NCBI RefSeq assembly: GCF_015207005.2
Contig: NZ_JADEXS020000001.1
Coordinates: 3,100,001-3,164,000 of the forward strand
Source: Desmonostoc muscorum LEGE 12446
GTDB taxonomy: Bacteria > Cyanobacteriota > Cyanobacteriia > Cyanobacteriales > Nostocaceae
Reading direction: 5' to 3'
Length of the DNA: 64,000 bases
Both the position numbers and the translations under genes were made by a program. Positions 19,301 to 27,613 of this stretch are shown piece by piece (the stretch's first letter is position 1; every line of letters starts with the position of its first letter). A model generated the notes under the pieces. It made no database searches. It was not told the DNA's origin and was given only the letters and a program-made list of their open reading frames with translations.

Positions 19301-21320
19301 CTCAACTCGTCGCCCAAACGGCATCCGGCTGATTAATGGGGGAACTCTAGCAAGAACTAGTACTAATACTTACACTGCCAAAGAAAAAGGTCTGATTTTG
19401 GTAACAAATTTGCCCGCATATATCAAGGGCAACTTCAATTTACACCGCACAAGTACAAGTAGCACAACAGAAATTGAGGAATTTTCAGAAATAGAGTCAA
19501 CAAGTGTCAATTTCTACGATCGCAGTACTGCCAATACAGACTTTGCTTGTCGTGCAGGAAGAACAGGCTGTCCTGCAACTGGGGGTGACCTTTGGAGACC
19601 AGCAACGATTATTGCCGATTCGATGACCTTACTTTCTGACAGTTTCGTAGATGGTAAGCGGAGATTCGCAGACTACGACTTGAACAATAACACTGGCATA
19701 CCTGTGGAGGATGGCTTAAGTCCCAGTCCCACACCTACATCCACTTTCTTAGCCACTTTAAATGATAAAAGACGAAATCGGCTGAAAAATGGTTTTTGGG
19801 AAAATAGCTATTCTACAAGTTCTTTTTGGACAAGTGATGGTAATCCCAGACTAGACACTACCGTTACTCCTAACATTTCTCTAGGCTCTTACTTAGTAAA
19901 TGGAGTGACTCCAATTCAGCGCCGGGTTAATGGTCAACCCTTGTATGTCATGGAAATGTGCCGTAAGCTGCTAGTCTCAGAGTGCGGTCCTGGAGACTGG
20001 GTTGTTGGGTTTAATGTTAATGGAGATTTGAAGGCTAATGGAGAACCTGATTTAGAAGATACAGTTTCCTTTGACGTTAATGGAGACGGATTAGTAAACA
20101 GCCTTGATAAAGAGAAAGATATCAAGACGTATCAGTTGGGTCAAGCGATACTTGCTGCGTCTCCAAGCAGCACTAGTATTGATGCAGATTGGTGGAATAC
20201 TAATGCATACGGAACTGGTAGCAAGAAAATCAGAGAGCGACTAGGCTCTGGGGATACAAGTGCATTGTCCCTGCAAAATCTTCTAACTACAGATCGTCTT
20301 TATCCCCGTCGGGTTGCATTTGCCCGTGATAATAACAACAACTTGGTTGAAAGTAGTAGTGGTATATACAAACCTATAGGTGTAGGTTGCCCCTTGGATA
20401 CTACTGGTACTGGATATAGCAATAATGGATGTACCTATGGCACTAATTACGGTTTAACAAATAGCAACATCCGCGCTCTCTGGTTTAGAACCACAGATAC
20501 CCCAGCTACCCCAGGAGACATAAGCCACGCAGTATACGCAAGTGACAAACCACTGTTCTACTATCCCCCCATTGATGTTAATGGTGACGGTAGTCCTGAT
20601 TTAGATGCTCAGCCGCTCTTAGTACCAGTCTTAGAAATTCATGATGCAAATAAGACTCCCTCTGATTTGAGAACGGACGCAACGCAAGTAGCCGCAGGGG
20701 ATGACTTTAAAACTAATTGGTTACAACAGGCAACTGACACTATATTCAATGCCACCTTTGTATTAGGAAATAGTCCTAGTAGAACGGATGAAATTTCAGC
20801 AGGTTTACAAAACTTTGTGCGGTTTTTGGAAAACTGGGATAGCAGAACAGCCAAAATCACCGGTAGCTTTATTCAATTAAAGCGGAGTGCTTTTTCCACC
20901 GCGCCCATTGCACCGATTTTCACAAACAGACAATCTAGTGCGACTGCTAGTGCTACTTATAATCTCAGCCTTTTTGACTACTCATTAGATACTTACCCAA
21001 CTAGAAACGGTGATGGTCTGTTACCTTTCTACTCCGCACCAACAAATAGAAAGTGGGGGTTTGATGTTGGTCTGTTGTCAGAGCAACCAGACCTATTTGC
21101 CCAAAGGTTTACCGCGCCGCCAACAGGTCGCCCCAATGAATTCTTTAGGGAAGTTGGACGGGATGACCTTTGGGTGAAAACGTTGCTGTGTGCTGGTGAA
21201 GCTAGTAACCAGACAGGTATCCCAACAACAACAGTGACGACAGTAACTTACACAAGTGCAGTCCCTAGTCAATATCGTCCAAGTGGCTGTCCATCATCCA
21301 TACCAGATGACTCATTGTAA
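16332..21320 (+). CDS. hpsA: Hormogonium polysaccharide biosynthesis protein HpsA
   Basis: HpsA is the large first protein of the hps locus needed for polysaccharide secretion and gliding of hormogonia. It has 1662 residues. A basic N-terminus (about 1-48) is followed by a prepilin-like motif G50-FILPT and a hydrophobic helix (about 51-72), but the usual glutamate at mature position 5 is replaced by threonine. The rest is a long Ser/Thr/Asn-rich extracellular-type region. Acidic DxNxDG-type calcium loops are seen near residues 160, 188, 1227, 1248 and 1415; the 1227/1248 pair resembles a dockerin. Cysteines cluster at the C-terminus. The pseudopilin genes follow with short gaps, consistent with an operon. 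Confidence 0.93.
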   Translation: MSGKNKLVKAIQKNFKIIGKKFVSAINKRIVWLLRTIFLTRRQRTSANAGFILPTVAMVTLVVVLLTAAILFRSFERSKNASNVRVNEAVLNAATPAIDRARAKLDALIEDPTLPRGIPSDNALYDALKKDKYRLGDETRLKLALEFNGISGIQAGSGDINNNGTPTDLTDDFVNEDETLKTAWKYAVDTDNNGKKDTFTLYGIYFRTPPRNNSGQFTRERKALEARTPPMDNDSSNQQCNASGFSSLVGNSSWYKLNSGNLGKSFFVYTVNVPITKQIYDSLPTSTGSINQSNSEAYKGNQSVVALEFQQDRSRVPLANNAVWFENDLEVIVGGSTKLLLNGRVHTNSNFLVGVVGTGGSDGNITFRQVSSKTSCFYNQENGQITVGGNVGNGSLSQTSANNVHVDLYKGFGNSDVKTNPATISSSNKSTDATGGASIGFNDAAYNQRIAAMKNTAIALCTDCNSAATGSALKTAVAASSYPADVKSNVADKVQTADDATTAKNILYDEIEIYLRNRTRRVPFAEVSDATGTGATTGYTAITAALEPQASWREPLTSSNQFTGVATSAPTVDTSQLQATQPNLQKKEGVQSSLGDRVFVGNNLPALWKKDGKYVGPEGEQPILSSTGTAVNWTRYGSEPPARWRNTQIQALADLGLSDRNGFWEENAAANPTNDLDNVGGVRIVTGAGIYVDGLGNTANTTTGPFYPRGASSFLPPTGDITVVWPDTMPMSTPGNTRKGDLQMRATAVYHYKVDSGTDQEPIACVSSYYDPSNETTVKNKVNQDGGYGVDTTDGRSNNGVVYNYPTNGRGAFFTSNKTRLVRQGNLKFPNGRWVNKPLQDALAKVGTATTVPSTGLQLADYSAIDTALCAVSILDPTTTFVTTPTDQPKHGAIKEATFLDGREVKQLSTSGSPTTYNLDLEQRQPLEIRVTDIDLSSSTRGIATTAITANEYLLPYSGIIYATRDDGLPDASDTTSQSELLSPTDFLLDSTRRPNGIRLINGGTLARTSTNTYTAKEKGLILVTNLPAYIKGNFNLHRTSTSSTTEIEEFSEIESTSVNFYDRSTANTDFACRAGRTGCPATGGDLWRPATIIADSMTLLSDSFVDGKRRFADYDLNNNTGIPVEDGLSPSPTPTSTFLATLNDKRRNRLKNGFWENSYSTSSFWTSDGNPRLDTTVTPNISLGSYLVNGVTPIQRRVNGQPLYVMEMCRKLLVSECGPGDWVVGFNVNGDLKANGEPDLEDTVSFDVNGDGLVNSLDKEKDIKTYQLGQAILAASPSSTSIDADWWNTNAYGTGSKKIRERLGSGDTSALSLQNLLTTDRLYPRRVAFARDNNNNLVESSSGIYKPIGVGCPLDTTGTGYSNNGCTYGTNYGLTNSNIRALWFRTTDTPATPGDISHAVYASDKPLFYYPPIDVNGDGSPDLDAQPLLVPVLEIHDANKTPSDLRTDATQVAAGDDFKTNWLQQATDTIFNATFVLGNSPSRTDEISAGLQNFVRFLENWDSRTAKITGSFIQLKRSAFSTAPIAPIFTNRQSSATASATYNLSLFDYSLDTYPTRNGDGLLPFYSAPTNRKWGFDVGLLSEQPDLFAQRFTAPPTGRPNEFFREVGRDDLWVKTLLCAGEASNQTGIPTTTVTTVTYTSAVPSQYRPSGCPSSIPDDSL

Positions 21321-21346
21321 ACGCTGTAAATATTGGGTAAATTGCC

Positions 21347-22087
21347 ATGATGATAGGGAAACAAGCTAATAAACAAAGATTACAGGCTGCTGAAGCAGGT
21401 AAGACATCTGTATCTTATCTACGAGATGGCGAAAGGGGTTTCACTATTATTGAATCGTTGGTAGCGATACTTGTAGTTAGCGTCTTGCTAATATCGATCG
21501 CTCCGGTTCTTTCCCTCTCAGTGGCAACTCGTGTACAATCCCGAAGGATAGAATTAGCCACTCAAGCTGCCAGATCCTACATTGATGCAGTAAAGACTAA
21601 GAAAATAGTGGCTCCAGAAGCCCCTGCTAGTGACACTGCTCTGACAAATTTTGCTGCTCCCACACCTTCTGGTAGCTTTAACTGTGCAGCAAACTCTTAC
21701 TGCACAACCACAGCGACTTCGGCTACACCAACAAATTTATATTGCATAGATTTTGATGGTGATAATAGCTGTCGTCATTCCAGTGTCACAGATATGGTTG
21801 TGCAGGCTTTTCGCCCTAATAACAACACTTCTGCTGCAGGATACGCTTTAGGAATACGGGTTTACAGAGCAGATGCTTTTAAGGACAGTACAGTTCTAGT
21901 CAAAAGTACTTCTTTACCCAATAATAAACAAGCTACTTTCACCGGAGGTGTCGGTCAACGCAAGGCGCCTTTAGTAGAAATAACAACAGATATCAACGAC
22001 ACTGTGCCTAAATATAGTGACCTTTGCACTCGTATTAAAGGACCTAATCCAACTACTAATTTAAACGATGTTGGTTGCAGTAATTGA
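21347..22087 (+). CDS. hpsB: Hormogonium polysaccharide secretion pseudopilin HpsB
   Basis: A minor pilin/pseudopilin of the hps export system. The 246 residues carry a type IV prepilin leader: DGERG31 then FTIIESLVAILVVSV, with the conserved glutamate at mature position 5, followed by a hydrophobic helix. The long 31-residue leader is basic. The body is Thr/Ala/Asn-rich with several cysteines (SFNCAANSYC, LYCIDFDGDNSC) that may form disulphides outside the cytoplasm. It should be processed by prepilin peptidase (PilD, not in this window). It starts 26 bases after hpsA. Confidence 0.9.
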   Translation: MMIGKQANKQRLQAAEAGKTSVSYLRDGERGFTIIESLVAILVVSVLLISIAPVLSLSVATRVQSRRIELATQAARSYIDAVKTKKIVAPEAPASDTALTNFAAPTPSGSFNCAANSYCTTTATSATPTNLYCIDFDGDNSCRHSSVTDMVVQAFRPNNNTSAAGYALGIRVYRADAFKDSTVLVKSTSLPNNKQATFTGGVGQRKAPLVEITTDINDTVPKYSDLCTRIKGPNPTTNLNDVGCSN

Positions 22088-22130
22088 ATGTTGATTGTTA
22101 AGCATCTCTCAATAAAAGGGAAACCGCAGC

Positions 22131-23147
22131 ATGATAAATTCACTGAAATTTATCCTGAGTATTCAATTAAAACGCTCTGGAATAAATAAGACAATTAGCG
22201 GCTTTACCCTGATTGAGCTGCTAGTAGGTATGATCATGGCAATACTAGTCATAACACCTTTAATGGCGTTTATGATTAACATTCTAGACACCGATCGCAA
22301 AGAACAAGCCAAGGTAACTTCTGAGCAAGAAATCCAAGCCGCACTAGATTATATTGCTCGTGATTTACAACAAGCAGTTTACATCTACGACGCTGATGGT
22401 TTAACCAGAGTTGCAGATACTAGTACTATTAGTAGTTCAGGCATTAAAGACCAAATACCACCACTCAAATCAGCTCCTAACTGTGATGATGTTAATATTT
22501 GCAAACCAATACTTGTTTTCTGGAAACGGGAGTTGATAGCTGATAGTGTCAAAATTAACCCCACCAGCAGTACGAGCGATCCTGCTCAAAAAGATGATGG
22601 CTTTGCTTATTCATTAGTAGGGTACTACTTAATCACCAATACAAATAATGCCAACACTACCTGGTCTAAAGAAGCACGGATTGGCAGGTTTCAACTTAAA
22701 GGGCCAGTAAACGCACCTAATACAACAATCAGCACAGGTGATACTGGGTTTAATCCACCATCACTAAATAAGAGCGGTGCTACACTCAAAAACAAGATGA
22801 ATCAATGGCAGACTGCATCAGGCAGTTATACTCAACGCGTAGATACTCTGATTGATTACATTAGCACTACTGCACCTGGTCCTACAATTAACACTGGTAC
22901 CACCGCTTCACCTGCTGCTGCTACATCTTGTCCTGGTACAAACCCTAGTCCAAACCTTGTAGGCAGTCAAAACAGTGGATTTTTTGCTTGTGTTGATGCC
23001 AATGAAGTATTAGCACAAGTGTACATCAGAGGTAATGCACTTGCTCGTGTACAAAATAATAACTTAGCTTACACTGATAACAAAAAAAGTTATTTTCCAA
23101 GTGCAACCATTCGAGTACAAGGACGCGGATTTTTATTTACTAAATAA
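22131..23147 (+). CDS. hpsC: Hormogonium polysaccharide secretion pseudopilin HpsC
   Basis: Second pseudopilin, 338 residues. The leader ends TISG24 and is followed by FTLIELLVGMIMAILVITP, a canonical class III signal with glutamate at mature position 5. The region after the helix, with EIQAALDYIARDLQQAVYIYDADGL, matches the long alpha-helical start of large minor pseudopilins of the GspJ/PilW type. The extra length over ordinary pilins is a globular domain with cysteines in NCDDVNIC. It follows hpsB by 43 bases on the same strand. Confidence 0.9.
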   Translation: MINSLKFILSIQLKRSGINKTISGFTLIELLVGMIMAILVITPLMAFMINILDTDRKEQAKVTSEQEIQAALDYIARDLQQAVYIYDADGLTRVADTSTISSSGIKDQIPPLKSAPNCDDVNICKPILVFWKRELIADSVKINPTSSTSDPAQKDDGFAYSLVGYYLITNTNNANTTWSKEARIGRFQLKGPVNAPNTTISTGDTGFNPPSLNKSGATLKNKMNQWQTASGSYTQRVDTLIDYISTTAPGPTINTGTTASPAAATSCPGTNPSPNLVGSQNSGFFACVDANEVLAQVYIRGNALARVQNNNLAYTDNKKSYFPSATIRVQGRGFLFTK

Positions 23148-23177
23148 CCTCTAGCTAATCAATCAAAAAGGTATTGT

Positions 23178-23873
23178 ATGTACAGTGCAGCTTTATTGAG
23201 GTTAAACAAGATTCTTCAAAAATTTGTAGTGGAAACACCAAAACAGGCTGATTTGGAAAATAGACTTCGCTATGCATCTCGATACGTGCAAAAGGATGCC
23301 GGATTTACTCTAACAGAATTCTTAGTAGTACTGCTGTTGTTTGGAATTTTAGCAGCGATCGCGGCTCCTGGTTGGCTTGCCTTTGTGAATCGACAGCGGG
23401 TAAATAAGGCTAATGATGCTGTTTTAGCTGCACTACAAGACGCACAGCGCGAAGCTAAAAATAAAAAACTTAGTTACAGTGTCAGTTTTAAAGTTGAAGA
23501 TAATGTTCCGAAGTTCCTCATTCATCAGGGTGCTGTGACACCGACTTCAGATGTTGTATGGAAGTCTTTAAGTGAGAATATGGCATCTAATGCAGGACAA
23601 GTTTTGTTGTACACCAACATTGCTACTTCCAATACAAAAAATGCTACTGGTATAGTTGGTACTGCGCCAGGAACTGGTATCATCACTTTCGACTATATGG
23701 GTGCTTTGGCACATCAGTCTGGCGGTAGTGAAGCTGATATTATACCTTTAAAAGTAATGGTGGCTGTACCTAAAACAGGAACCACTGAGCCTAGTGGATT
23801 AAAACGCTGCGTTATAGTAGAAACTCTCCTTGGGGGAATGCGAACAGCGAAAGATTCTGATTGCAGCAATTAA
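23178..23873 (+). CDS. hpsD: GspH/FimT-type pseudopilin of the hps locus (HpsD position)
   Basis: Third pseudopilin, 231 residues, with an unusually long 42-residue leader ending KDAG. The mature start is FTLTEFLVVLLLFGILAAIAAP, with glutamate at position 5. The body resembles the GspH/FimT fold: RQRVNKANDAVLAALQDAQREAKNKK after the helix and a C-terminal LKRCVIVETLLGGMRTAKD. That ending is shared with the pseudopilin at 27015 (KRCVYISTILGAMRMAKE), so the two are paralogues. The symbol hpsD is given by gene order relative to the Nostoc punctiforme locus, from memory. Confidence 0.8.
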   Translation: MYSAALLRLNKILQKFVVETPKQADLENRLRYASRYVQKDAGFTLTEFLVVLLLFGILAAIAAPGWLAFVNRQRVNKANDAVLAALQDAQREAKNKKLSYSVSFKVEDNVPKFLIHQGAVTPTSDVVWKSLSENMASNAGQVLLYTNIATSNTKNATGIVGTAPGTGIITFDYMGALAHQSGGSEADIIPLKVMVAVPKTGTTEPSGLKRCVIVETLLGGMRTAKDSDCSN

Positions 23874-23926
23874 ATGTTTTTTTCTAGTGAAAGTTTTCAA
23901 AAGTTCCATATAAATACGGTACGTGA

Positions 23927-23962
23927 AACTGGACTTTGAGAGCAAAATTGTAAAATCCAGTT
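23927..23962. other. Intergenic hairpin between hpsD and hpsE
   Basis: AACTGGACTTT (23927-23937) pairs with AAAATCCAGTT (23952-23962), ten of eleven positions, around a 14-base loop. No run of T follows. In RNA it could be a processing or stability element separating the pseudopilin genes from the glycosyltransferase genes. Confidence 0.5.
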
Positions 23963-24019
23963 CGGTCTTTGATTTGAAATGTCTGAAAAATTGTTCTAAT
24001 AAAATACAAATTTTAACAA

Positions 24020-24994
24020 ATGACTGATTGCTTAGATTTTACTGTAGCTATCCCAACTTACAACGGTGAAAGTCGTTTGCCTGAACTACTAGAACGACTA
24101 AAAAATCAACTTCAGACCGAAAATTTATCTTGGGAAATTATAGTTGTAGATAATAACAGCACTGATAACACAGCTAAAGTTGTTCAAGCCTATCAACAAA
24201 ATTGGCAATGTCCTTACCCTTTAAAGTACTGCTTTGAAGCAAAACAAGGTGCAGCTTATGCCCGAAAAAAGGCAGTAGCAGAAGCTAAGGGCAAATTAAT
24301 AGGTTTTCTAGATGATGATAATTACCCGATATCAAATTGGGTAGCCGCAGCTTATAGTTTTGCCCAAAAGTATCCAAAAGCGGGAGCTTTTGCTAGCCAA
24401 ATTCATCCCGACTGGGAAGTAGAACCACCAGAAAACTTCCAGCGAATCGCTCCATTCTTAGCAATTACAGAACGAGGAAATTTACCGCTATTATATGAGC
24501 CAAAAAATAAATTGCTACCTCCTTCTGCCGGACTTGTTGTCCGTAAACAAGCGTGGTTAGAAAGTTTACCGGATAAGTGTATTTTAACTGGTAGAGTCAA
24601 AGGTAATATGCTTACTAGTGAAGACTTAGAAATGTTATCTTACATCCAAAAATCAGGATGGGAAATTTGGTATAACCCAGAAATGGAAATTTCTCATAAA
24701 ATACCAAGCTCGCGGTTACAAAAAGAATATTTAATTCCATTTTTTCAAGGTATTGGACTTAGCCGTTATGTAACTAGGATGGTAAATATACAACCTTGGT
24801 ATAAACCGATCGCTTTTTTGGCTTACATGATAAATGACCTGCGTAAAATCACTTTACACTTACTCAAATATCGAACTAAGTTAAAACAGGATTTGGTCGC
24901 TGCTTGCGAAATGCAACTTTTTTTAAGTAGTCTAATGAGTCCGTTTTATCTTTGGAAAAATGGTTATTTGAAAAATAAATTATCAGAGTATTAA
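24020..24994 (+). CDS. hpsE: Hormogonium polysaccharide biosynthesis glycosyltransferase HpsE
   Basis: A GT2-family (GT-A fold) glycosyltransferase of 324 residues. The nucleotide-sugar site is marked by TVAIPTYNGESRLPELL, EIIVVDNNSTDNT and the metal-binding segment GFLDDDN near residue 98. SEDLEML around residue 202 is the expected acceptor/catalytic-base region. The C-terminal third, with amphipathic helices, may lie on the membrane. The next gene is a full-length paralogue that starts two bases later. It probably adds a sugar to the hormogonium polysaccharide; donor and linkage cannot be read from the sequence. Confidence 0.88.
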   Translation: MTDCLDFTVAIPTYNGESRLPELLERLKNQLQTENLSWEIIVVDNNSTDNTAKVVQAYQQNWQCPYPLKYCFEAKQGAAYARKKAVAEAKGKLIGFLDDDNYPISNWVAAAYSFAQKYPKAGAFASQIHPDWEVEPPENFQRIAPFLAITERGNLPLLYEPKNKLLPPSAGLVVRKQAWLESLPDKCILTGRVKGNMLTSEDLEMLSYIQKSGWEIWYNPEMEISHKIPSSRLQKEYLIPFFQGIGLSRYVTRMVNIQPWYKPIAFLAYMINDLRKITLHLLKYRTKLKQDLVAACEMQLFLSSLMSPFYLWKNGYLKNKLSEY

Positions 24995-24996
24995 AT

Positions 24997-25992
24997 ATGA
25001 TGACTGAATTAATAGTTGAAAAATTAGATATTACCCTAGCCATTCCTACATATAACGGAGCAACCCGTTTACCTAAAATTTTGGATAAGCTGTTAACTCA
25101 GACAGGAGTACAAAGCCTTAAATGGGAAATTATTATTGTTGATAATAATAGTTCTGATAACACATCTGAAATAGTAGAGAATTACCAAAAACTATTTGAT
25201 GGAAACTGTCATTTAAGATATTCCTTTGAAAAAGAACAGGGAGCCGCTTTTGCACGATTGCGGGCAGTACGCGAAGCTAGAGGCGAGCTAATTGGATTTT
25301 TAGATGATGATAACTTACCTGCACTTGATTGGTTAGGAGAAGCATATGCCTTTGGATTAGAACATCCTCAAGCAGGTGTTTGGAGTGGGCAAATTCATGG
25401 TGATTTTGAAGTCAAACCACCAGAAAATTTTGAAAAAATTCAAGCTTTTTTGGCTATCAGAGAACATGGTTCAAATCCACATTTATTTGATGCGGATAAT
25501 TTAAGACTTCCCCCTGGTGCTGCGATTGTTGTCCGCAAACAAGCATGGTGTGAAAATGTCCCGCAACGACCCATTTTAAGTGGCAAGTTACCTGGTATTT
25601 TAGTGCAAGGTGAGGACTATGAACCTTTACTTTATATACATTATGCAGGCTGGGAAATTTGGTATAACCCTACCATGCATACTTACCATCAAATACCACA
25701 CTGGCGATTTGAAAGAGATTACCTACTAAATTTGGCACGCGGCTGTGGCTTGTGTATTTTCCAACTACGTTTGATAAATGCTAAAAATTGGCAAAAACCA
25801 ATAGTGTTTGTGAAAACTGTTTTAGGAAATTTGCGTCGAGTATTACATTATATTATTAAGTATAAAGGACAATTAAGAAGTAATCTAGTTGCACTTTTTG
25901 AAATAGAATTTTACTTGGCTAGTATGATTAGTCCTTTTTATTACTTTAAATGTAATTTAGGGAAATTCTTCAAAAAGAAAGTAGCCGTATAA
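24997..25992 (+). CDS. hpsF: HpsE-like glycosyltransferase (HpsF position)
   Basis: A 331-residue GT2 glycosyltransferase closely related to the upstream protein along its whole length. It shares LAIPTYNGATRLP, EIIIVDNNSSDNT, GAAFARLRAVREARGELIG, FLDDDN and the WEIWYNP segment near residue 225. The acceptor region reads VQGEDYEPLLY in place of SEDLEMLSY. Tandem duplication followed by divergence is the simplest explanation. The gene starts two bases after the hpsE stop and ends one base before the next start, so translation is very likely coupled. The hpsF symbol is positional. Confidence 0.78.
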   Translation: MMTELIVEKLDITLAIPTYNGATRLPKILDKLLTQTGVQSLKWEIIIVDNNSSDNTSEIVENYQKLFDGNCHLRYSFEKEQGAAFARLRAVREARGELIGFLDDDNLPALDWLGEAYAFGLEHPQAGVWSGQIHGDFEVKPPENFEKIQAFLAIREHGSNPHLFDADNLRLPPGAAIVVRKQAWCENVPQRPILSGKLPGILVQGEDYEPLLYIHYAGWEIWYNPTMHTYHQIPHWRFERDYLLNLARGCGLCIFQLRLINAKNWQKPIVFVKTVLGNLRRVLHYIIKYKGQLRSNLVALFEIEFYLASMISPFYYFKCNLGKFFKKKVAV

Positions 25993-25993
25993 A

Positions 25994-27049
25994 ATGATTA
26001 ATTCTAGTCAAATATTGCCTAAAATCTCTGTAATTATACCTGCTTACAATAGTGAAAGCACTATTAGTCATACAATTAATTCTGTTCTGAATCAAACTTT
26101 TACTAACCTAGAATTAATTGTAATTAATGATGGTTCACAAGACTCTACTTTAGATATTGTTACACAAATCCAAGACCCTCGAATCAAAGTATTTTCTTAT
26201 CCCAATGCGGGCGGAAACGTAAGTCGTAACCGAGGACTACACCTTGCAGTTGGAGAATTTGTTAGTTTCTTAGATGCTGACGATCTTTGGACACCTGATA
26301 AACTTCAATCTCAATTAAAGGCTTTGCAAGAAAATTTGACTGCGAAAGTTGCTTATAGCTGGACTGATTATATTGATGCAAATGGGAAATTTGTACTTTC
26401 AGGCAAGCGCATTAATCTAAATGGTGATGTTTATGAAACTTTATTAGTCACTAACTTTCTAGAAAATGGCTCTAATCCCTTAATTTGTAGAAAAGCTTTA
26501 ATGACATTAGGTGGCTTTGACGAATCGCTGGCTGCCGCTCAGGATTGGGATATGTGGCTGCGATTAGCTTCTAAATTTGATTTTATATGTGTACCATCTG
26601 TACAAATCTTATACCGAATTAGTGCTAATTCAGTATCTTCCAATCTTGTCAGACAGGAAAAAGCGTGCTTGCAACTGCTTGAAAGAGCATACCAAGAAAG
26701 ACCTTCAGCAATTAAACAAACTTGGAATACAAGCATTGCAAATTTATACAAGTACCTCACGTGCAAAGCCCTACAAAAGCCATTAAATCGACAAAAAGGT
26801 TTAACTGCGGCTAAATTTCTCTGGAAATATTTTCTTAATGACTCTTCAAGATTTCAAAATATAAATTTTAGCTCAAAACTATTATTGAAAATTGCCATAA
26901 TCCTGATCATGCCCAGCTTATTGCACAGCATTACTAACCAGGGTGAACTCAAAAGCCAAGAAACTGAAATATTACTAAACACTTGGGTAAGTGAAAAAAG
27001 ACCAGAAAATAAAAATGAATACCCAGGTGCATTTACCATCTCTAGCTAA
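25994..27049 (+). CDS. hpsG: GT2 glycosyltransferase of the hps locus (HpsG position)
   Basis: A 351-residue family 2 glycosyltransferase. The N-terminus has VIIPAYNSESTISHTINSVL and LIVINDGSQDSTLDI, then SFLDADDLWTPDKL with the metal-binding DAD near residue 95. GGFDESLAAAQDWDMWLRLA near residue 180 supplies the acceptor-site aspartate. It is more distant from the two upstream enzymes than they are from each other. The C-terminus is helical with one hydrophobic stretch (LLLKIAIILIMPSLL). The last 35 bases overlap the start of the following pseudopilin gene, an arrangement that suggests coupled translation. Confidence 0.85.
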   Translation: MINSSQILPKISVIIPAYNSESTISHTINSVLNQTFTNLELIVINDGSQDSTLDIVTQIQDPRIKVFSYPNAGGNVSRNRGLHLAVGEFVSFLDADDLWTPDKLQSQLKALQENLTAKVAYSWTDYIDANGKFVLSGKRINLNGDVYETLLVTNFLENGSNPLICRKALMTLGGFDESLAAAQDWDMWLRLASKFDFICVPSVQILYRISANSVSSNLVRQEKACLQLLERAYQERPSAIKQTWNTSIANLYKYLTCKALQKPLNRQKGLTAAKFLWKYFLNDSSRFQNINFSSKLLLKIAIILIMPSLLHSITNQGELKSQETEILLNTWVSEKRPENKNEYPGAFTISS

Positions 27050-27581
27050 TGCAAAAAATGTTTTGAATAATAGCTATAACAGTGGTTTTACTCTACCAGA
27101 AACTTTATTAGTCGTTCTATTAATTGGTATATTAGCCACGCTAGGGATACCAAACTGGATGGCTTTTGTGGCTACTCGCCGCCTTAACACTGCTCAAAAC
27201 GAAGTTTACCATGCGATGCGCCAAGCCCAAAGGCAAGCCACCAAGGACAAATTTACTTGGCAAGCTAGTTTTCGTGAACAAAACGGCATTGTTCAATGGG
27301 CTGTTCATCCCGCTACAGTAAACCCATCTAACGCTAACTGGAATAATTTAGATTCTAATGTGCAGTTAGATGCAGAAACGACCTTACAAATTTCAAATGG
27401 CGTTAGGCAAATTAAATTTGATTACAGAGGTAATATTGTTTCGCTACCGCGTAGTATAACTATCTCCAGCAAATATGGTGGTAAAACTAAACGTTGCGTC
27501 TATATCTCTACGATTTTAGGAGCAATGCGAATGGCAAAAGAGCGCCCTACACCCAACAATGAGGGTGATTATTGCTATTAA
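27015..27581 (+). CDS. hpsH: GspH/FimT-type pseudopilin of the hps locus (HpsH position)
   Basis: Fourth pseudopilin, 188 residues from the ATG at 27015. An in-frame GTG at 26991 would add eight residues but lies deeper inside hpsG. The leader ends NSG24 and continues FTLPETLLVVLLIGILATLGIP, with glutamate at mature position 5. Family features include ATRRLNTAQNEVYHAMRQAQRQATKDK and a C-terminal KRCVYISTILGAMRMAKE. It is a clear paralogue of the protein at 23178 and shares its GxPNW/APGW turn after the helix. Placement inside a glycosyltransferase run ties the export machinery to the sugar enzymes. Confidence 0.83.
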   Translation: MNTQVHLPSLANAKNVLNNSYNSGFTLPETLLVVLLIGILATLGIPNWMAFVATRRLNTAQNEVYHAMRQAQRQATKDKFTWQASFREQNGIVQWAVHPATVNPSNANWNNLDSNVQLDAETTLQISNGVRQIKFDYRGNIVSLPRSITISSKYGGKTKRCVYISTILGAMRMAKERPTPNNEGDYCY

Positions 27582-27613
27582 GATGTTCTTAGTTTATTCA
27601 AATAAGGTATTGC

